Below are positions 8,310-17,420 of a stretch of DNA of 64,000 nucleotides, piece after piece; positions within the stretch are counted from its first letter, which is position 1, and each line of letters begins with the position of its first letter. The notes beneath the pieces are model-generated. The model was not told the origin of the DNA and ran no database searches. It saw nothing but the letters and a program-made list of their open reading frames with translations. The stretch comes from Pseudobacteroides sp035370245 (GTDB taxonomy: Bacteria > Bacillota > Clostridia > Acetivibrionales > DSM-2933). The stretch is taken from positions 4,913 to 68,912 of the forward strand of contig DAOOVO010000009.1 of NCBI GenBank assembly GCA_035370245.1, read 5' to 3'. A program made the position numbers and the translations under genes.

Positions 8310-10133
8310 TTATTCCACTGTAACGCTTTTGGCGAGATTACGGGGCTTATCAACGTCACAGCCCTTTTCAATTGCCATATAATAAGCAAAGAGCTGGAGA
8401 GGTGTTACAGCTACTATAGGAGCCAACAATGAGTCAACATCGGGTATTGTTATAACCACATCTGCAACATTGTCTATTAAAGAATTATTCTCCTTAGCGA
8501 TAGCCATTACTACGGCACCTCTTGCCTTAACCTCCCTAATATTGCTGACCATTTTATCTACCAGGTTATCCTGGGTTACAGGGCATATTACCAATGTACC
8601 CTTTTCTATAAGTGCAATGGTTCCATGTTTTAATTCACCGCCGGCATATGCCTCGGAATGGATGTATGATATTTCCTTTAGCTTAAGTGAGCCTTCCATT
8701 GATAGTGCATAATCAAGGCCTCTTCCAATGAAGAATATACTTTTTGAGTTGTAGTGTTTTGATGCGAATTTTTGTATAGCTTCTTTATTGTTTAATACCT
8801 CGTCAACCTTGCTATGAATTTCTTTTAATTGAGAAATATAGCCTTTATAGGAATTCTCATCAAGGCAACCCTTTTTATATGCAAAGTCCAATGCAACAAG
8901 ATAGAGTGCAGCAAGCTGTGTGTTATATGCTTTAGTTGATGCAACAGCTATTTCCGGACCGGCCCATGTATATAGAACGTAGTCTGATTCTCTTGCAATT
9001 GAGCTTCCCACAACATTGACAATGGAAAGTGTTTTTGCACCTCTTTTTTTGGATTCTTTGAGAGCAACTAATGTATCAAGTGTTTCACCCGATTGGCTTA
9101 TTATAATAACGAGATTTCTGTCGCTTATAAGAGGATCACGATACCTGAACTCAGATGCTATATCAACTTCAACAGGAATTCTTGCGAGTTTTTCAATGAT
9201 GTATTTTCCTACTACACCTGCGTGATAGGCAGTACCGCATGCTACAATATAAATCTTATCAATATTCTCAAGATCCTCTGAAGTTATGTTTATATTTTCA
9301 AGGCTGATTTTGTCATCTATTATTCTTGGCGACAAAGTATCTCTAATAACCTTAGGCTCTTCAAACATTTCTTTCATCATGAAATGCTCATATCCTGATT
9401 TCTCTGCTGAAGTTGCATCCCATGTAACATGATATATTTCTTTATTGACTGGGGCACCAAGAATATTGAAAACCTTAACTTCATCCTTTGTTAGACTGAC
9501 TATTTCCTTATCTTCAAGTATATATATATCCCTTGTGTATTCCAATATTGCAGGGATATCCGATGCTATAAAGTTTTCGTTTTTCCCAAGACCTACTATC
9601 AGCGGACTGTCTTTCCTTGCAGCAACAAACTGAGATTCACAGTCGCTGCATATTACTCCTAAAGCGTACGAGCCTTCAATATCATTAACACATTCAATAA
9701 CAGCTTTAACAAGGTCACCTTTATAGTGATACTCAATGAGGTGAGCCACAACTTCTGTGTCCGTTTCCGATTTGAATTCGTAGCCTTGTGACTGGAGAAA
9801 TTCTTTGAGTTTAATGTAATTTTCGATGATTCCGTTATGTACAACGGCAAATCTTCCTGATTGGCTCAAATGTGGGTGGGAATTTACATCGTTAGGTTCA
9901 CCGTGGGTCGCCCATCTTGTATGACCTATTCCCATATTCGCTGAAGGCATATCTTCGTTAAGCTTAGATTCTAAGGCTGAAAGTCTGCCTTTACATTTTA
10001 CAATGTTGATATGGTTGCTATCGTATGTTGCAACACCTGCTGAGTCATATCCTCTGTATTCAAGTTTTTTAAGGCCATTTATCAATATAGGTGTGGCCTT
10101 TTTTTCACCAATATATCCAACTATACCGCACAT
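8310..10133 (-). CDS. glmS: Glutamine--fructose-6-phosphate aminotransferase (isomerizing)
   Basis: A 607-residue enzyme making glucosamine-6-phosphate from fructose-6-phosphate and glutamine, the entry step to peptidoglycan amino sugars. It has the expected family length. The N-terminal glutamine amidotransferase domain begins MCGIVGY, so Cys2 becomes the nucleophile after Met removal, and contains the GHTRWATHG motif. Two SIS sugar-isomerase domains follow (about 285-425 and 455-590), and the protein ends in the typical NLAKSVTVE. The start has AAGGAGA upstream. A glmS ribozyme sits in the 5' leader at about 10235-10473, so the mRNA should be cleaved when glucosamine-6-phosphate is abundant. 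It lies downstream of glmM on the same strand. Confidence 0.98.
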   Translation of the reverse strand: MCGIVGYIGEKKATPILINGLKKLEYRGYDSAGVATYDSNHINIVKCKGRLSALESKLNEDMPSANMGIGHTRWATHGEPNDVNSHPHLSQSGRFAVVHNGIIENYIKLKEFLQSQGYEFKSETDTEVVAHLIEYHYKGDLVKAVIECVNDIEGSYALGVICSDCESQFVAARKDSPLIVGLGKNENFIASDIPAILEYTRDIYILEDKEIVSLTKDEVKVFNILGAPVNKEIYHVTWDATSAEKSGYEHFMMKEMFEEPKVIRDTLSPRIIDDKISLENINITSEDLENIDKIYIVACGTAYHAGVVGKYIIEKLARIPVEVDIASEFRYRDPLISDRNLVIIISQSGETLDTLVALKESKKRGAKTLSIVNVVGSSIARESDYVLYTWAGPEIAVASTKAYNTQLAALYLVALDFAYKKGCLDENSYKGYISQLKEIHSKVDEVLNNKEAIQKFASKHYNSKSIFFIGRGLDYALSMEGSLKLKEISYIHSEAYAGGELKHGTIALIEKGTLVICPVTQDNLVDKMVSNIREVKARGAVVMAIAKENNSLIDNVADVVITIPDVDSLLAPIVAVTPLQLFAYYMAIEKGCDVDKPRNLAKSVTVE

Positions 10134-10234
10134 AATTACTTCTCCTTATAAATGTAGATTTGTTAAAGTTTAACATTTTAATAATATAAATTAATAATAC
10201 AAAAAAACAATTATGGTGCGGCAAACATGACAAA

Positions 10235-10473
10235 TTAAACAGGCCAATAGACAAAAATCATAAGTATGAATACAGAATAACCATTTGAGACTTATTTTGT
10301 CATACAGTCGCCTGTAGTTTTTGTAAAGTCTCTGTTGATCATGGTAGACCAGAAGGTTTCCGCCGAATTTTCGATAACTCACATGCTGATTTGGATTAAA
10401 ATTTAAATAATCCAAAACTTACATGTGACCTCCTTCTCCTCGTCAGCTGCAACAGCTTTGCAGCCCTGGCGCT
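10235..10473 (-). ncRNA. glmS ribozyme/riboswitch in the glmS leader
   Basis: Read on the minus strand the leader contains the conserved core: AGCGCC at the cleavage site (expected cut between 10473 and 10472), a P1 hairpin GCTGCAA/TTGCAGC, then TGACGAGGA, AAGGAGG, GTTATCGAA, TTCGGCGGA and CCTTC in order, followed by a P3 stem AGAGACTT/AAGTCTC. These match the known glmS ribozyme, which self-cleaves using glucosamine-6-phosphate as cofactor. P2a is expanded here (about 40 bases). A hairpin GTGTCTT/AAGACAC sits just 5' of the cut, and a TATAAT on the minus strand at 10521-10516 could be the -10 of a dedicated promoter. The 3' limit is approximate. Confidence 0.93.
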
Positions 10474-10601
10474 TGTTTTTGTGTCTTGAAGAAAAAGACA
10501 CTTTTATATTCCGTCATTATACTTAACTTTATCAATAGGCATAATGCTATTAATGCTTATTCATGTTTGCCTAAAATTCAATCCCCAATTATCTCATACT
10601 A

Positions 10602-11951
10602 TTATCCCAACCTTTCTTCAATAAATTTTACTAATTCGGTGGCTTTTGATGTAATATATTCCTGATTTTTACCTTCTATCATAACCCTTACAAGGGGTTC
10701 AGTGCCTGAAGGTCTTATCAAGACTCTGCCTTCACCTTGAAACTCATTCTCAAGATCTTTGCATAAGCGTGCAACAACTTCATCTTCCATGTAGCTGTAT
10801 TTTTTCTCATTGCATACCTTAGCATTTTTTAAGACTTGAGGGAAAACCTGCATTTGTGATGCCAGCTCAGACATCTTTTTACCTGAGGTTTTGAGTATTT
10901 TCAATAGCTGAACAGCTGTGAGGAGACCATCACCTGTTGTGTTATGCTCAATAAGAATAATATGACCTGATTGCTCGCCACCTAGGCAATAACCTTTTGC
11001 CAGCATTTCTTCAAGTACATATCTGTCTCCAACCTTTGTTTTGACCAAGTTGATTCCTTTTTCTTTACCCATCATATCCAAACCAAGGTTGCTCATTACA
11101 GTGGCAACTATGGTATTGTTGGCAAGTTTACCTTTTTCTTTGAGGTCGATTCCTATAATAGTCATTATTTGGTCACCATCGACAAGATTGCCGTTTTCAT
11201 CAACAGCAAGAACTCTATCGGCATCACCGTCAAAGGCCAGACCTATATCTGCACCAACCTCTTTGACATATTCCTTAAGCTGCTCCAAATGAGTAGAACC
11301 GCAGCCATTATTTATATTTATGCCATTTGGCTCATTATTGATAACAGATACGTCGGCACCAAGTTCAAACAATGCAATAGGTGCAGACCTGTAAGCAGCT
11401 CCGTTTGCACAGTCGATTGCAACCTTTATACCTTTTAGATCACAGTCAATTGTGCTTTTAATGTAATTTACATAATCATCCAAAGCAGACTCATTTATAC
11501 TTTTTATTCCTACTTTTTCGCCGACAGGGCGTGGCAGTTCTTCAGCCTTATCAAGAATTATTGCTTCAATTCTTTCTTCCATTGAGTCAGGAAGCTTATA
11601 GCCTTTATTATCAAAGAATTTTATTCCATTAAACTCATAGGGGTTGTGCGATGCGGATATGACAACTCCTGCATCAGCTTTATAAAGTCTTGTAAGGTAA
11701 GCTATAGCAGGTGTAGGAATTATACCGACACATATTGCTTCTGCACCAACGGAACAAATACCTGCAACCAGTGCAGATTCCAGCATGTCGCCGGATATTC
11801 TCGTATCCATACCAACAAGTATCTTTGGTATATGTTTAGTCTCTGCAGTTAGTACATATGCACCTGCCTGCCCAAGATTATATGCTAGATCAGCTGTAAG
11901 TTCAAGGTTAGCTATTCCTCTAACTCCATCTGTTCCAAAAAGTCTTCCCAT
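10602..11951 (-). CDS. glmM: Phosphoglucosamine mutase
   Basis: A 449-residue enzyme converting glucosamine-6-phosphate to glucosamine-1-phosphate, the step after GlmS in UDP-GlcNAc synthesis. Diagnostic motifs: the active-site loop ISASHNP with the phosphorylated Ser101, the metal-binding DGDADR, the sugar-binding GGEQSGH and the C-terminal phosphate-binding RPSGTEP. The ATG at 11951 is preceded by GAGAGGGG. The upstream FAD protein and cdaAR lie on the same strand, reproducing the conserved cdaA-cdaR-glmM arrangement in which c-di-AMP synthesis and cell-wall precursor supply are linked. About 150 bases separate it from the ribozyme, and no strong terminator is seen, so read-through into glmS is likely. 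Confidence 0.97.
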   Translation of the reverse strand: MGRLFGTDGVRGIANLELTADLAYNLGQAGAYVLTAETKHIPKILVGMDTRISGDMLESALVAGICSVGAEAICVGIIPTPAIAYLTRLYKADAGVVISASHNPYEFNGIKFFDNKGYKLPDSMEERIEAIILDKAEELPRPVGEKVGIKSINESALDDYVNYIKSTIDCDLKGIKVAIDCANGAAYRSAPIALFELGADVSVINNEPNGININNGCGSTHLEQLKEYVKEVGADIGLAFDGDADRVLAVDENGNLVDGDQIMTIIGIDLKEKGKLANNTIVATVMSNLGLDMMGKEKGINLVKTKVGDRYVLEEMLAKGYCLGGEQSGHIILIEHNTTGDGLLTAVQLLKILKTSGKKMSELASQMQVFPQVLKNAKVCNEKKYSYMEDEVVARLCKDLENEFQGEGRVLIRPSGTEPLVRVMIEGKNQEYITSKATELVKFIEERLG

Positions 11952-12113
11952 TCTAAAATGACCCCTCTCAAATTATTTTAACTGTCAAATTATGAAACAA
12001 CATTAAAAATAACTAATATCGATATTAAAGCGAATAATCCTTTTTTAAGCATTAACGCTTTCGTTACAAAAATACCAGAAATTAGTTGATTATTGATTAC
12101 ATAGTTTATTTTC

Positions 12114-12143
12114 ATTATAACTTGTAATCACGTAATAACACAA
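12114..12143 (-). promoter_or_regulatory. Candidate promoter for glmM
   Basis: On the minus strand TTGTGT (12143-12138) and TATAAT (12119-12114) are 18 bases apart. The 316-base gap between the FAD protein and glmM (11952-12267) otherwise shows only a weak AAAGCG/CGCTTT inverted repeat and AT-rich sequence. A perfect -10 but a mediocre -35 makes this moderately supported. Confidence 0.4.
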
Positions 12144-12267
12144 TATAATTTTTATTAAATTTATATACACATTCTTCTAATACATCAAAATCAGTATAAA
12201 TTTAGCATTTGTCTAAACAAACAATGAACGGTTAATATAATATTATTCAAAATATATGAAAAGTTTC

Positions 12268-13857
12268 CTAGTACTTTGGTTTGTATTTGCGAATAACTTC
12301 TTCAGCAATTCGTATTCCATCCACAGCAGCACTTACAATACCTCCTGCATATCCGGCACCTTCTCCGGCAGGATAAAGTCCGGTAAAGCCAATTGCCTCA
12401 AATGTGTCTGACCTAAGGATCCTAACAGGCGAGGATGTCCGAGTTTCAACACCTGTGAGTATTGCATCTTTTAAACCGAAGCCTTTTATTTTTTTGTCAA
12501 ATATGCTTATAGACTCTTTCATTGGGGTTGTAATAAATTCAGGAAGACATAAGTTTATATCGCTTAAGGTGGTATTTCCGGTATAACTTGGTTTTACACT
12601 TCCAAAGCCTTTTGAGGCACACCCTTTCATGAAATCACCCAAAAGCTGAACAGGTGCGGAATAATTGCTACCGGCTACTTCATAGGCAAGTTTTTCCCAT
12701 CTTCTCTGGAAATACATACCCGCTAATGGATGGGAGTCTCCAAAATCACCGGGCTCAACAGAAACAACCAATGCACTGTTGGCATTTTCACGATCACGCT
12801 TATATTCGCTCATACCGTTTGTCACTATGGACTCAGGCTCTGAGGCTGAGGCGACTACAACACCGCCGGGGCACATGCAGAATGAATAAACTGTTCGGTT
12901 GCCGATTTTATGAAAAATTTGGTAATCTGCAGGCCCTAGCTTCGGTATTACATTAGGTGTGCCAAACTGAGCCATATTGATGATTACCTGAGGGTGCTCT
13001 ATTCGAACACCGATTGAAAACGGCTTTTGAATAAACTGAATATTTTTATCAAGCAGCATTTGGAATGTGTCTCTCGCACTATGACCTATGGATAGTATCA
13101 GTATGTTTGTATCGATTGTGTTAGCGTTGTTGTATTTAATTCCACGTACTGCATTGCCTTTAAAGTCTATGTCTGTGAGCTTTGAGTTAAAAAGTACGGT
13201 TCCACCAAGCTCTTCAATCCTTTTACGTATGTTTTTTACTACACATTTAAGAACATCAGTGCCTATGTGAGGTTTGTTTTTATATAGTATTTCTTCATGG
13301 GCACCGTTTTTATAAAACTCTTCTAAAACTTTGTTGCATCTTCGGTCATTTATTCTTGTTGTAAGCTTTCCGTCAGAGAATGTTCCTGCTCCTCCTTCAC
13401 CGAACTGAACATTTGTTTCGGTAGATAATTTATTCTCATTCCAGAAAAGGTTGACCAACTCGGTTCGTTTTTCCACACATTCTCCACGTTCAATAACAAT
13501 GGGCTTAAAACCGTTCTGGGCCAAAACAAGAGCAGCAAACATACCGGCAGGGCCAAAGCCCACAATTACCGGTTTTTTATCTAAAGGAATATTACCTTGT
13601 AGAAGCGGGGGAGAAGGTGTTTCATCAAGCACAGAAATATCATTATTGGCAGTGAATTTTATTTTGGAGTGAGTTTCTGCCATAACTGTATAAACAAGGG
13701 TTATATTGGGTTTTCGTCTTGCATCGATTGACTCTTTAATTATTTTAATGCTTTTTATATCATCTGTTCCAACCTTTATTTTTTTTGCTGTCTGCTGTTT
13801 TATATATTCTATATCATCATCAACTGATGTACGTATATTTTTTATAATTAGTTTCAT
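12268..13857 (-). CDS. FAD-dependent dehydrogenase-like protein (COG2509 type)
   Basis: A 529-residue flavoprotein of the uncharacterised group typified by COG2509. An N-terminal domain of about 90 residues precedes a Rossmann FAD-binding motif (VIVGFGPAG, about 97-105), followed by VIERGE, a Gly-rich stretch (FGEGGAGTFSDGKL) and a C-terminal FAD motif near GLYPAGEGAGYAGG. No substrate is known. Its ATG overlaps the cdaR stop by 4 bases, so the two should be translationally coupled, placing it between the c-di-AMP module and glmM. It is often seen near this cluster in clostridia, but its relation to c-di-AMP or amino-sugar metabolism is not established. Confidence 0.85.
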   Translation of the reverse strand: MKLIIKNIRTSVDDDIEYIKQQTAKKIKVGTDDIKSIKIIKESIDARRKPNITLVYTVMAETHSKIKFTANNDISVLDETPSPPLLQGNIPLDKKPVIVGFGPAGMFAALVLAQNGFKPIVIERGECVEKRTELVNLFWNENKLSTETNVQFGEGGAGTFSDGKLTTRINDRRCNKVLEEFYKNGAHEEILYKNKPHIGTDVLKCVVKNIRKRIEELGGTVLFNSKLTDIDFKGNAVRGIKYNNANTIDTNILILSIGHSARDTFQMLLDKNIQFIQKPFSIGVRIEHPQVIINMAQFGTPNVIPKLGPADYQIFHKIGNRTVYSFCMCPGGVVVASASEPESIVTNGMSEYKRDRENANSALVVSVEPGDFGDSHPLAGMYFQRRWEKLAYEVAGSNYSAPVQLLGDFMKGCASKGFGSVKPSYTGNTTLSDINLCLPEFITTPMKESISIFDKKIKGFGLKDAILTGVETRTSSPVRILRSDTFEAIGFTGLYPAGEGAGYAGGIVSAAVDGIRIAEEVIRKYKPKY

Positions 13858-15113
13858 GCAGGCTCCTCAATAATTTCATCTTCTTGTACTTGAACTTCTA
13901 TTTCATATTTGCCGGCTGCAACAACATTTGCCGGGAGACTAAGCCTTAAGGGAACCTTGTATATTCCTGCAGGTTTGTCTGCAAGTTCTATAATATTTAT
14001 ACTGGGGTTTAAACTGTTAATGTCAATTTTTGCAAGGTCTGCAGCTTTTCCCTTTAGACTTATGTGTATACCATTCGGTACAATTGAATATCTTGGCGAT
14101 TCAATGTTACCGGGATAAATAACTGTTATATTTTCTTTTGAAACAGTTAAGTCTTTTTGACCTTCTTTTTCAATAATGACATATATATTAACATCAGTGC
14201 CGTTGTCAACAGTACTAATATCTTTCGGAAGAATCAGATTGCTCTTTATGGTATTGCTTGAAGTCATGCCGTTAATGTTTACAGGTTCAGCCTTTATTTC
14301 AGATATATTTGCTAAAACATCGGCGGGACCTGTAACAAGTACTTTATCAGGAACCGCCTGAAGATCTGAGTATACATAATTTTTAGCCGGGGTTCCTTTA
14401 ACGCTTGGAATAACTTTTACCTCTTTAGCAACTTCAATCTGAATTGTGACTGTTACATTTCCTGTAACACTGCTGCTTATATCTTCACCTTTATCATTAT
14501 AAAATTTGCATTCCTTTTCAATAGTAAGTTTTTTATCGAGATTATTAATATCGACATCAGCCTTTACAGAGGCTATCGATTTTATTATAGATTCACTGCC
14601 ATCAACGGAAACGGTGTCGGGTACAACTTTGGTGTTGATTAATTGATAGCCTTTCTTTACTGTACCGCTTGTTTTTATGCCCACCTTAAAATACTTTTGA
14701 ATTATTTTTTCAAGGTTTAGTGTGACTGTTTCGGGTTCCATACTTTCAATGGTAATTTCTGGATTGTTTGATACTACTTTTATTTTAAGCTCCTTGTCAT
14801 TAACAGACTTGATTTCCGACAGGTCTATTGTAGCTTTAAAGTCATACTGACGCATAGCCTCCAGCTTGTCTTTTCTTCCTCTGACGGTGAGTCGTACTGT
14901 AGAAGGAATATCAGTGTCTTTCAACTCTATTTTCTTATTGTTCAATGAACTTTTGTTCAGCAATTCAAGAGGAACACTAATGCTGGTTGGATATATAGGG
15001 TTGGAATTTTTATCCACCACATTGTACCATAAAATAATTGCAAATATTATTGATATGATTTTAACGGTAATATCTTTTTTCAATAGTTCGTTCACTTGCT
15101 TTTCACCTTCCAT
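13854..15113 (-). CDS. cdaR: YbbR-domain regulator of the c-di-AMP cyclase
   Basis: A 419-residue protein with one N-terminal membrane segment (about 15-33, ILWYNVVDKN at its outer end) and then four tandem beta-rich YbbR domains, expected outside the membrane. The family member CdaR binds and modulates the diadenylate cyclase CdaA encoded immediately upstream. The start codon lies inside the end of cdaA (22-base overlap), and the stop overlaps the next gene, so the three genes form one tightly coupled unit. The C-terminus is acidic (EDEIIEEPA). Confidence 0.92.
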   Translation of the reverse strand: MEGEKQVNELLKKDITVKIISIIFAIILWYNVVDKNSNPIYPTSISVPLELLNKSSLNNKKIELKDTDIPSTVRLTVRGRKDKLEAMRQYDFKATIDLSEIKSVNDKELKIKVVSNNPEITIESMEPETVTLNLEKIIQKYFKVGIKTSGTVKKGYQLINTKVVPDTVSVDGSESIIKSIASVKADVDINNLDKKLTIEKECKFYNDKGEDISSSVTGNVTVTIQIEVAKEVKVIPSVKGTPAKNYVYSDLQAVPDKVLVTGPADVLANISEIKAEPVNINGMTSSNTIKSNLILPKDISTVDNGTDVNIYVIIEKEGQKDLTVSKENITVIYPGNIESPRYSIVPNGIHISLKGKAADLAKIDINSLNPSINIIELADKPAGIYKVPLRLSLPANVVAAGKYEIEVQVQEDEIIEEPA

Positions 15114-15976
15114 AAACTCAGCTTCTTAGTCGGTGTGGTATCATCCAAAAGGTTTTTATTTAGTGCTTTTCTTAAAGTGTCCGGAGTAAGATTTCTTGTA
15201 AGCCCACCATTCAATGCGAATGACACCTTGCCTGTTTCTTCTGATACAACAACGGATATGGAATCGGATACTTCTGTTATCCCCATTGCTGCTCTGTGTC
15301 TTGTGCCTAGCTCCTTGCTGAGATTGGGGTTATCTGTCAGAGGCAGAAAGCAGGATGCAGACTTGATCTTATGGTCGCGTATAACTAAAGCACCGTCATG
15401 AAGCGGTGTATTCGGTACAAATATATTTATTATAAGCTCAGCAGATATGTTTGAGTCTAACTGTATTCCTGAATTTATTATTTCTCCTAATTTAGTATTG
15501 CGTTCAATTACTATGAGAGCACCTGTGCTGGTTTTTGAGAGCTCAGTTACGGCCTTTACTATTTCCTCAATCATGGCAGTTGTATGTATGCGGGTATTGC
15601 TTTCTTCAAAATTAAAAATATCGCTGAATTTGCTTCTTCCAATTGTCTCAAGACCTCTTCGCAGCTCCGGCTGGAAAAGAACAACAACAGCAATAGCTGT
15701 TATCTGTATGGCACTTGTTAAAATATAATTTACAGTATCCAGCCTGAGAATCTTACTCAAATAGGAAACTATAGCAATAAAAAGAAGTCCTTTTATCAGC
15801 TGCCAGGCACGAGTCTCCTTTACAAGAAATATTACTTTATATATAACGTATGCTACTATACCTACGTCAACTATTGCCCTAATAACATCAAAAGGGCTTT
15901 CAAAGCCTATATAATTAACTATGTTGTTTAAAAGACCATGGATGTCAAAATCAAAGATACCAGGCAAAAACTCCAC
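15092..15976 (-). CDS. cdaA: Diadenylate cyclase CdaA
   Basis: A 294-residue membrane enzyme that joins two ATP molecules into cyclic di-AMP, a second messenger controlling potassium and osmotic balance and wall homeostasis. Three membrane helices (about 32-52, 58-75 and 82-100) precede the DisA_N catalytic domain with its DGA (194-196) and RHR (226-228) motifs; both are intact. The reading frame opens with GTG at 15976, but AAGGA lies only one base before it; TTG three codons later (15967) would have better spacing, so the exact start is uncertain. It is the first gene of the cdaA-cdaR-FAD protein-glmM run. Confidence 0.95.
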   Translation of the reverse strand: MEFLPGIFDFDIHGLLNNIVNYIGFESPFDVIRAIVDVGIVAYVIYKVIFLVKETRAWQLIKGLLFIAIVSYLSKILRLDTVNYILTSAIQITAIAVVVLFQPELRRGLETIGRSKFSDIFNFEESNTRIHTTAMIEEIVKAVTELSKTSTGALIVIERNTKLGEIINSGIQLDSNISAELIINIFVPNTPLHDGALVIRDHKIKSASCFLPLTDNPNLSKELGTRHRAAMGITEVSDSISVVVSEETGKVSFALNGGLTRNLTPDTLRKALNKNLLDDTTPTKKLSLWKVKSK

Positions 15977-16615
15977 ATCCTTATAAAAGTATAATCAAAA
16001 TGTAATATTAATAATTTTAATATAGATTATACAATTTTTTTGTTCAATTTGTAAGGTTATTTCATGTTGCAACACAAATTTCATATTTCTGTAACATTAA
16101 TGAAATATTCGTTTAAAATGTTTTGTTGAAAAAATGTTGTGTAATTGATATATGCTGTTAGTATCACTAAATATTACCTAATGGTGAAAATATATTACTT
16201 GATAAAATATCAGGATTAACAAAAAAGATTTGAAATCCTTGAAAACTATGAAACTCTTGAAGCAGACAGGTGATTAAAGATAAAAAATTAATAAAAAAAT
16301 TTATTCTAGGACAATTAAAAAATAAAGCTTGTAATACAAATGGATTATTATTGAAGTTAAAAAAATAAAATGATATGATATGAGCATAGTAATATTACTT
16401 TGTAAAATATGTTGTGCAATAATCATTTTATGATTTTAATTGATGCAAAACGTTTTCCTTGATTCATATACTACGAAATATTTGTTTTTATTTTGCATAT
16501 TCATATGATTCAACTGCATTTGTTAATGTGAAAACTTTTTTACAGCAAATGTTGTTGAAAGATAGATAGTATAATAACCAGCAATGATAAATTTGATGAA
16601 TGGGGTTGGTGGATT
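15977..16615. other. 640-base gene-free stretch between cdaA and the toxin gene
   Basis: Very AT-rich intergenic DNA between divergent genes. It must hold the cdaA promoter (minus) and that of the deaminase gene (plus). A TATAAT at 16570-16575, 40 bases before the deaminase start, is a possible -10 without a good -35 at the right distance. I see no coding signal, no riboswitch core and no strong hairpin. Confidence 0.4.
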
Positions 16616-17398
16616 ATGGGGAAGATAGCCTTTACTCAATCAAGATCAGGCAAGGGATGCAAAATATACGAAGTTGTAGAAGATCTTAGTGGATGTAAAG
16701 ATGGAGAAAAAAATATTAAGATGGCTGAGGAAATAAAGAAGAAATGTGAAGGCAAAACCGCTGCTCAAATCAAAGAAATACTTGAAAAGGATGTTAAGGG
16801 AATCGAAAAGCTATCACAAGCAGAGATGGATGAATTAGTTGCTGATTTAGCACATACTGTGGGGATAAGTGGAATTGCCGAAGACTCCAGGGAAAAAATT
16901 AATGAAATAAATCAGTTGATTCAGGATGCTGCAACCAAAAGAACGCTAGAAATTCTTGAAAGCCAATCACAGACAGCGGCAGGTCCATGCTTATCGGTAA
17001 TATATGATCCTTTAACAGGAAAAATTGCATATGGGCAGAATTTTAAAACATCGGCAACAGGAAAAGAACAATATTATAAATGGTTAGAAAACGATGCAGA
17101 TCCATTAATTAAAGATTTAGTATCTGAGTATAAAACTAAGATAGATAATGGAGAAATAATTTTATCGGAATTTGCTGATTTTAGATTAGCAGCTCATTCT
17201 GAAATTGTAGCTCTAGATGAGATATTAAAGCATAGAAGATCGTTAGGGCTACCTGTGGATAAAACAACACTGTCAGAATTATTTTTGCACAATGTTGATT
17301 TAACAAAAGCATTTAAAACTGGTAATATAATACCTAAAATAAGATGTGAGCATTGTCGATATTTAACAGATGGTATCAATATTTTGAATCATAATTAG
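16616..17398 (+). CDS. YwqJ-like deaminase toxin
   Basis: A 260-residue protein whose C-terminal half carries the zinc-binding signature of the cytidine-deaminase fold: His194-x-Glu196 within RLAAHSEIVALDEIL and Cys244-x-x-Cys247 in IRCEHCRYLTDG. The spacing and the SELFLHN segment between them resemble the YwqJ-like branch of polymorphic deaminase toxins, which act on nucleic acids or nucleotides in rival cells. The N-terminal 120 residues are helical and charged, and show neither a signal peptide nor the LXG domain that exports B. subtilis YwqJ. The next gene encodes a YwqK-like repeat protein, the usual partner. It could therefore be an orphaned toxin tail, a toxin using an unknown export route, or an intracellular deaminase. 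TGGGGTTGGTGG precedes the ATG. Confidence 0.72.
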   Translation: MGKIAFTQSRSGKGCKIYEVVEDLSGCKDGEKNIKMAEEIKKKCEGKTAAQIKEILEKDVKGIEKLSQAEMDELVADLAHTVGISGIAEDSREKINEINQLIQDAATKRTLEILESQSQTAAGPCLSVIYDPLTGKIAYGQNFKTSATGKEQYYKWLENDADPLIKDLVSEYKTKIDNGEIILSEFADFRLAAHSEIVALDEILKHRRSLGLPVDKTTLSELFLHNVDLTKAFKTGNIIPKIRCEHCRYLTDGINILNHN

Positions 17399-17420
17399 AT
17401 TAATAAAATTGGAGGTTAGT

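Noticed and set aside
10191..10415. Open frame of 74 codons on the minus strand
   Set aside because: It lies entirely inside the glmS ribozyme and leader; its sequence is explained by the RNA.
12654..12956. 100-codon plus-strand frame inside the FAD protein gene
   Set aside because: It is antisense to a well-supported gene, has no ribosome binding site and an atypical composition.
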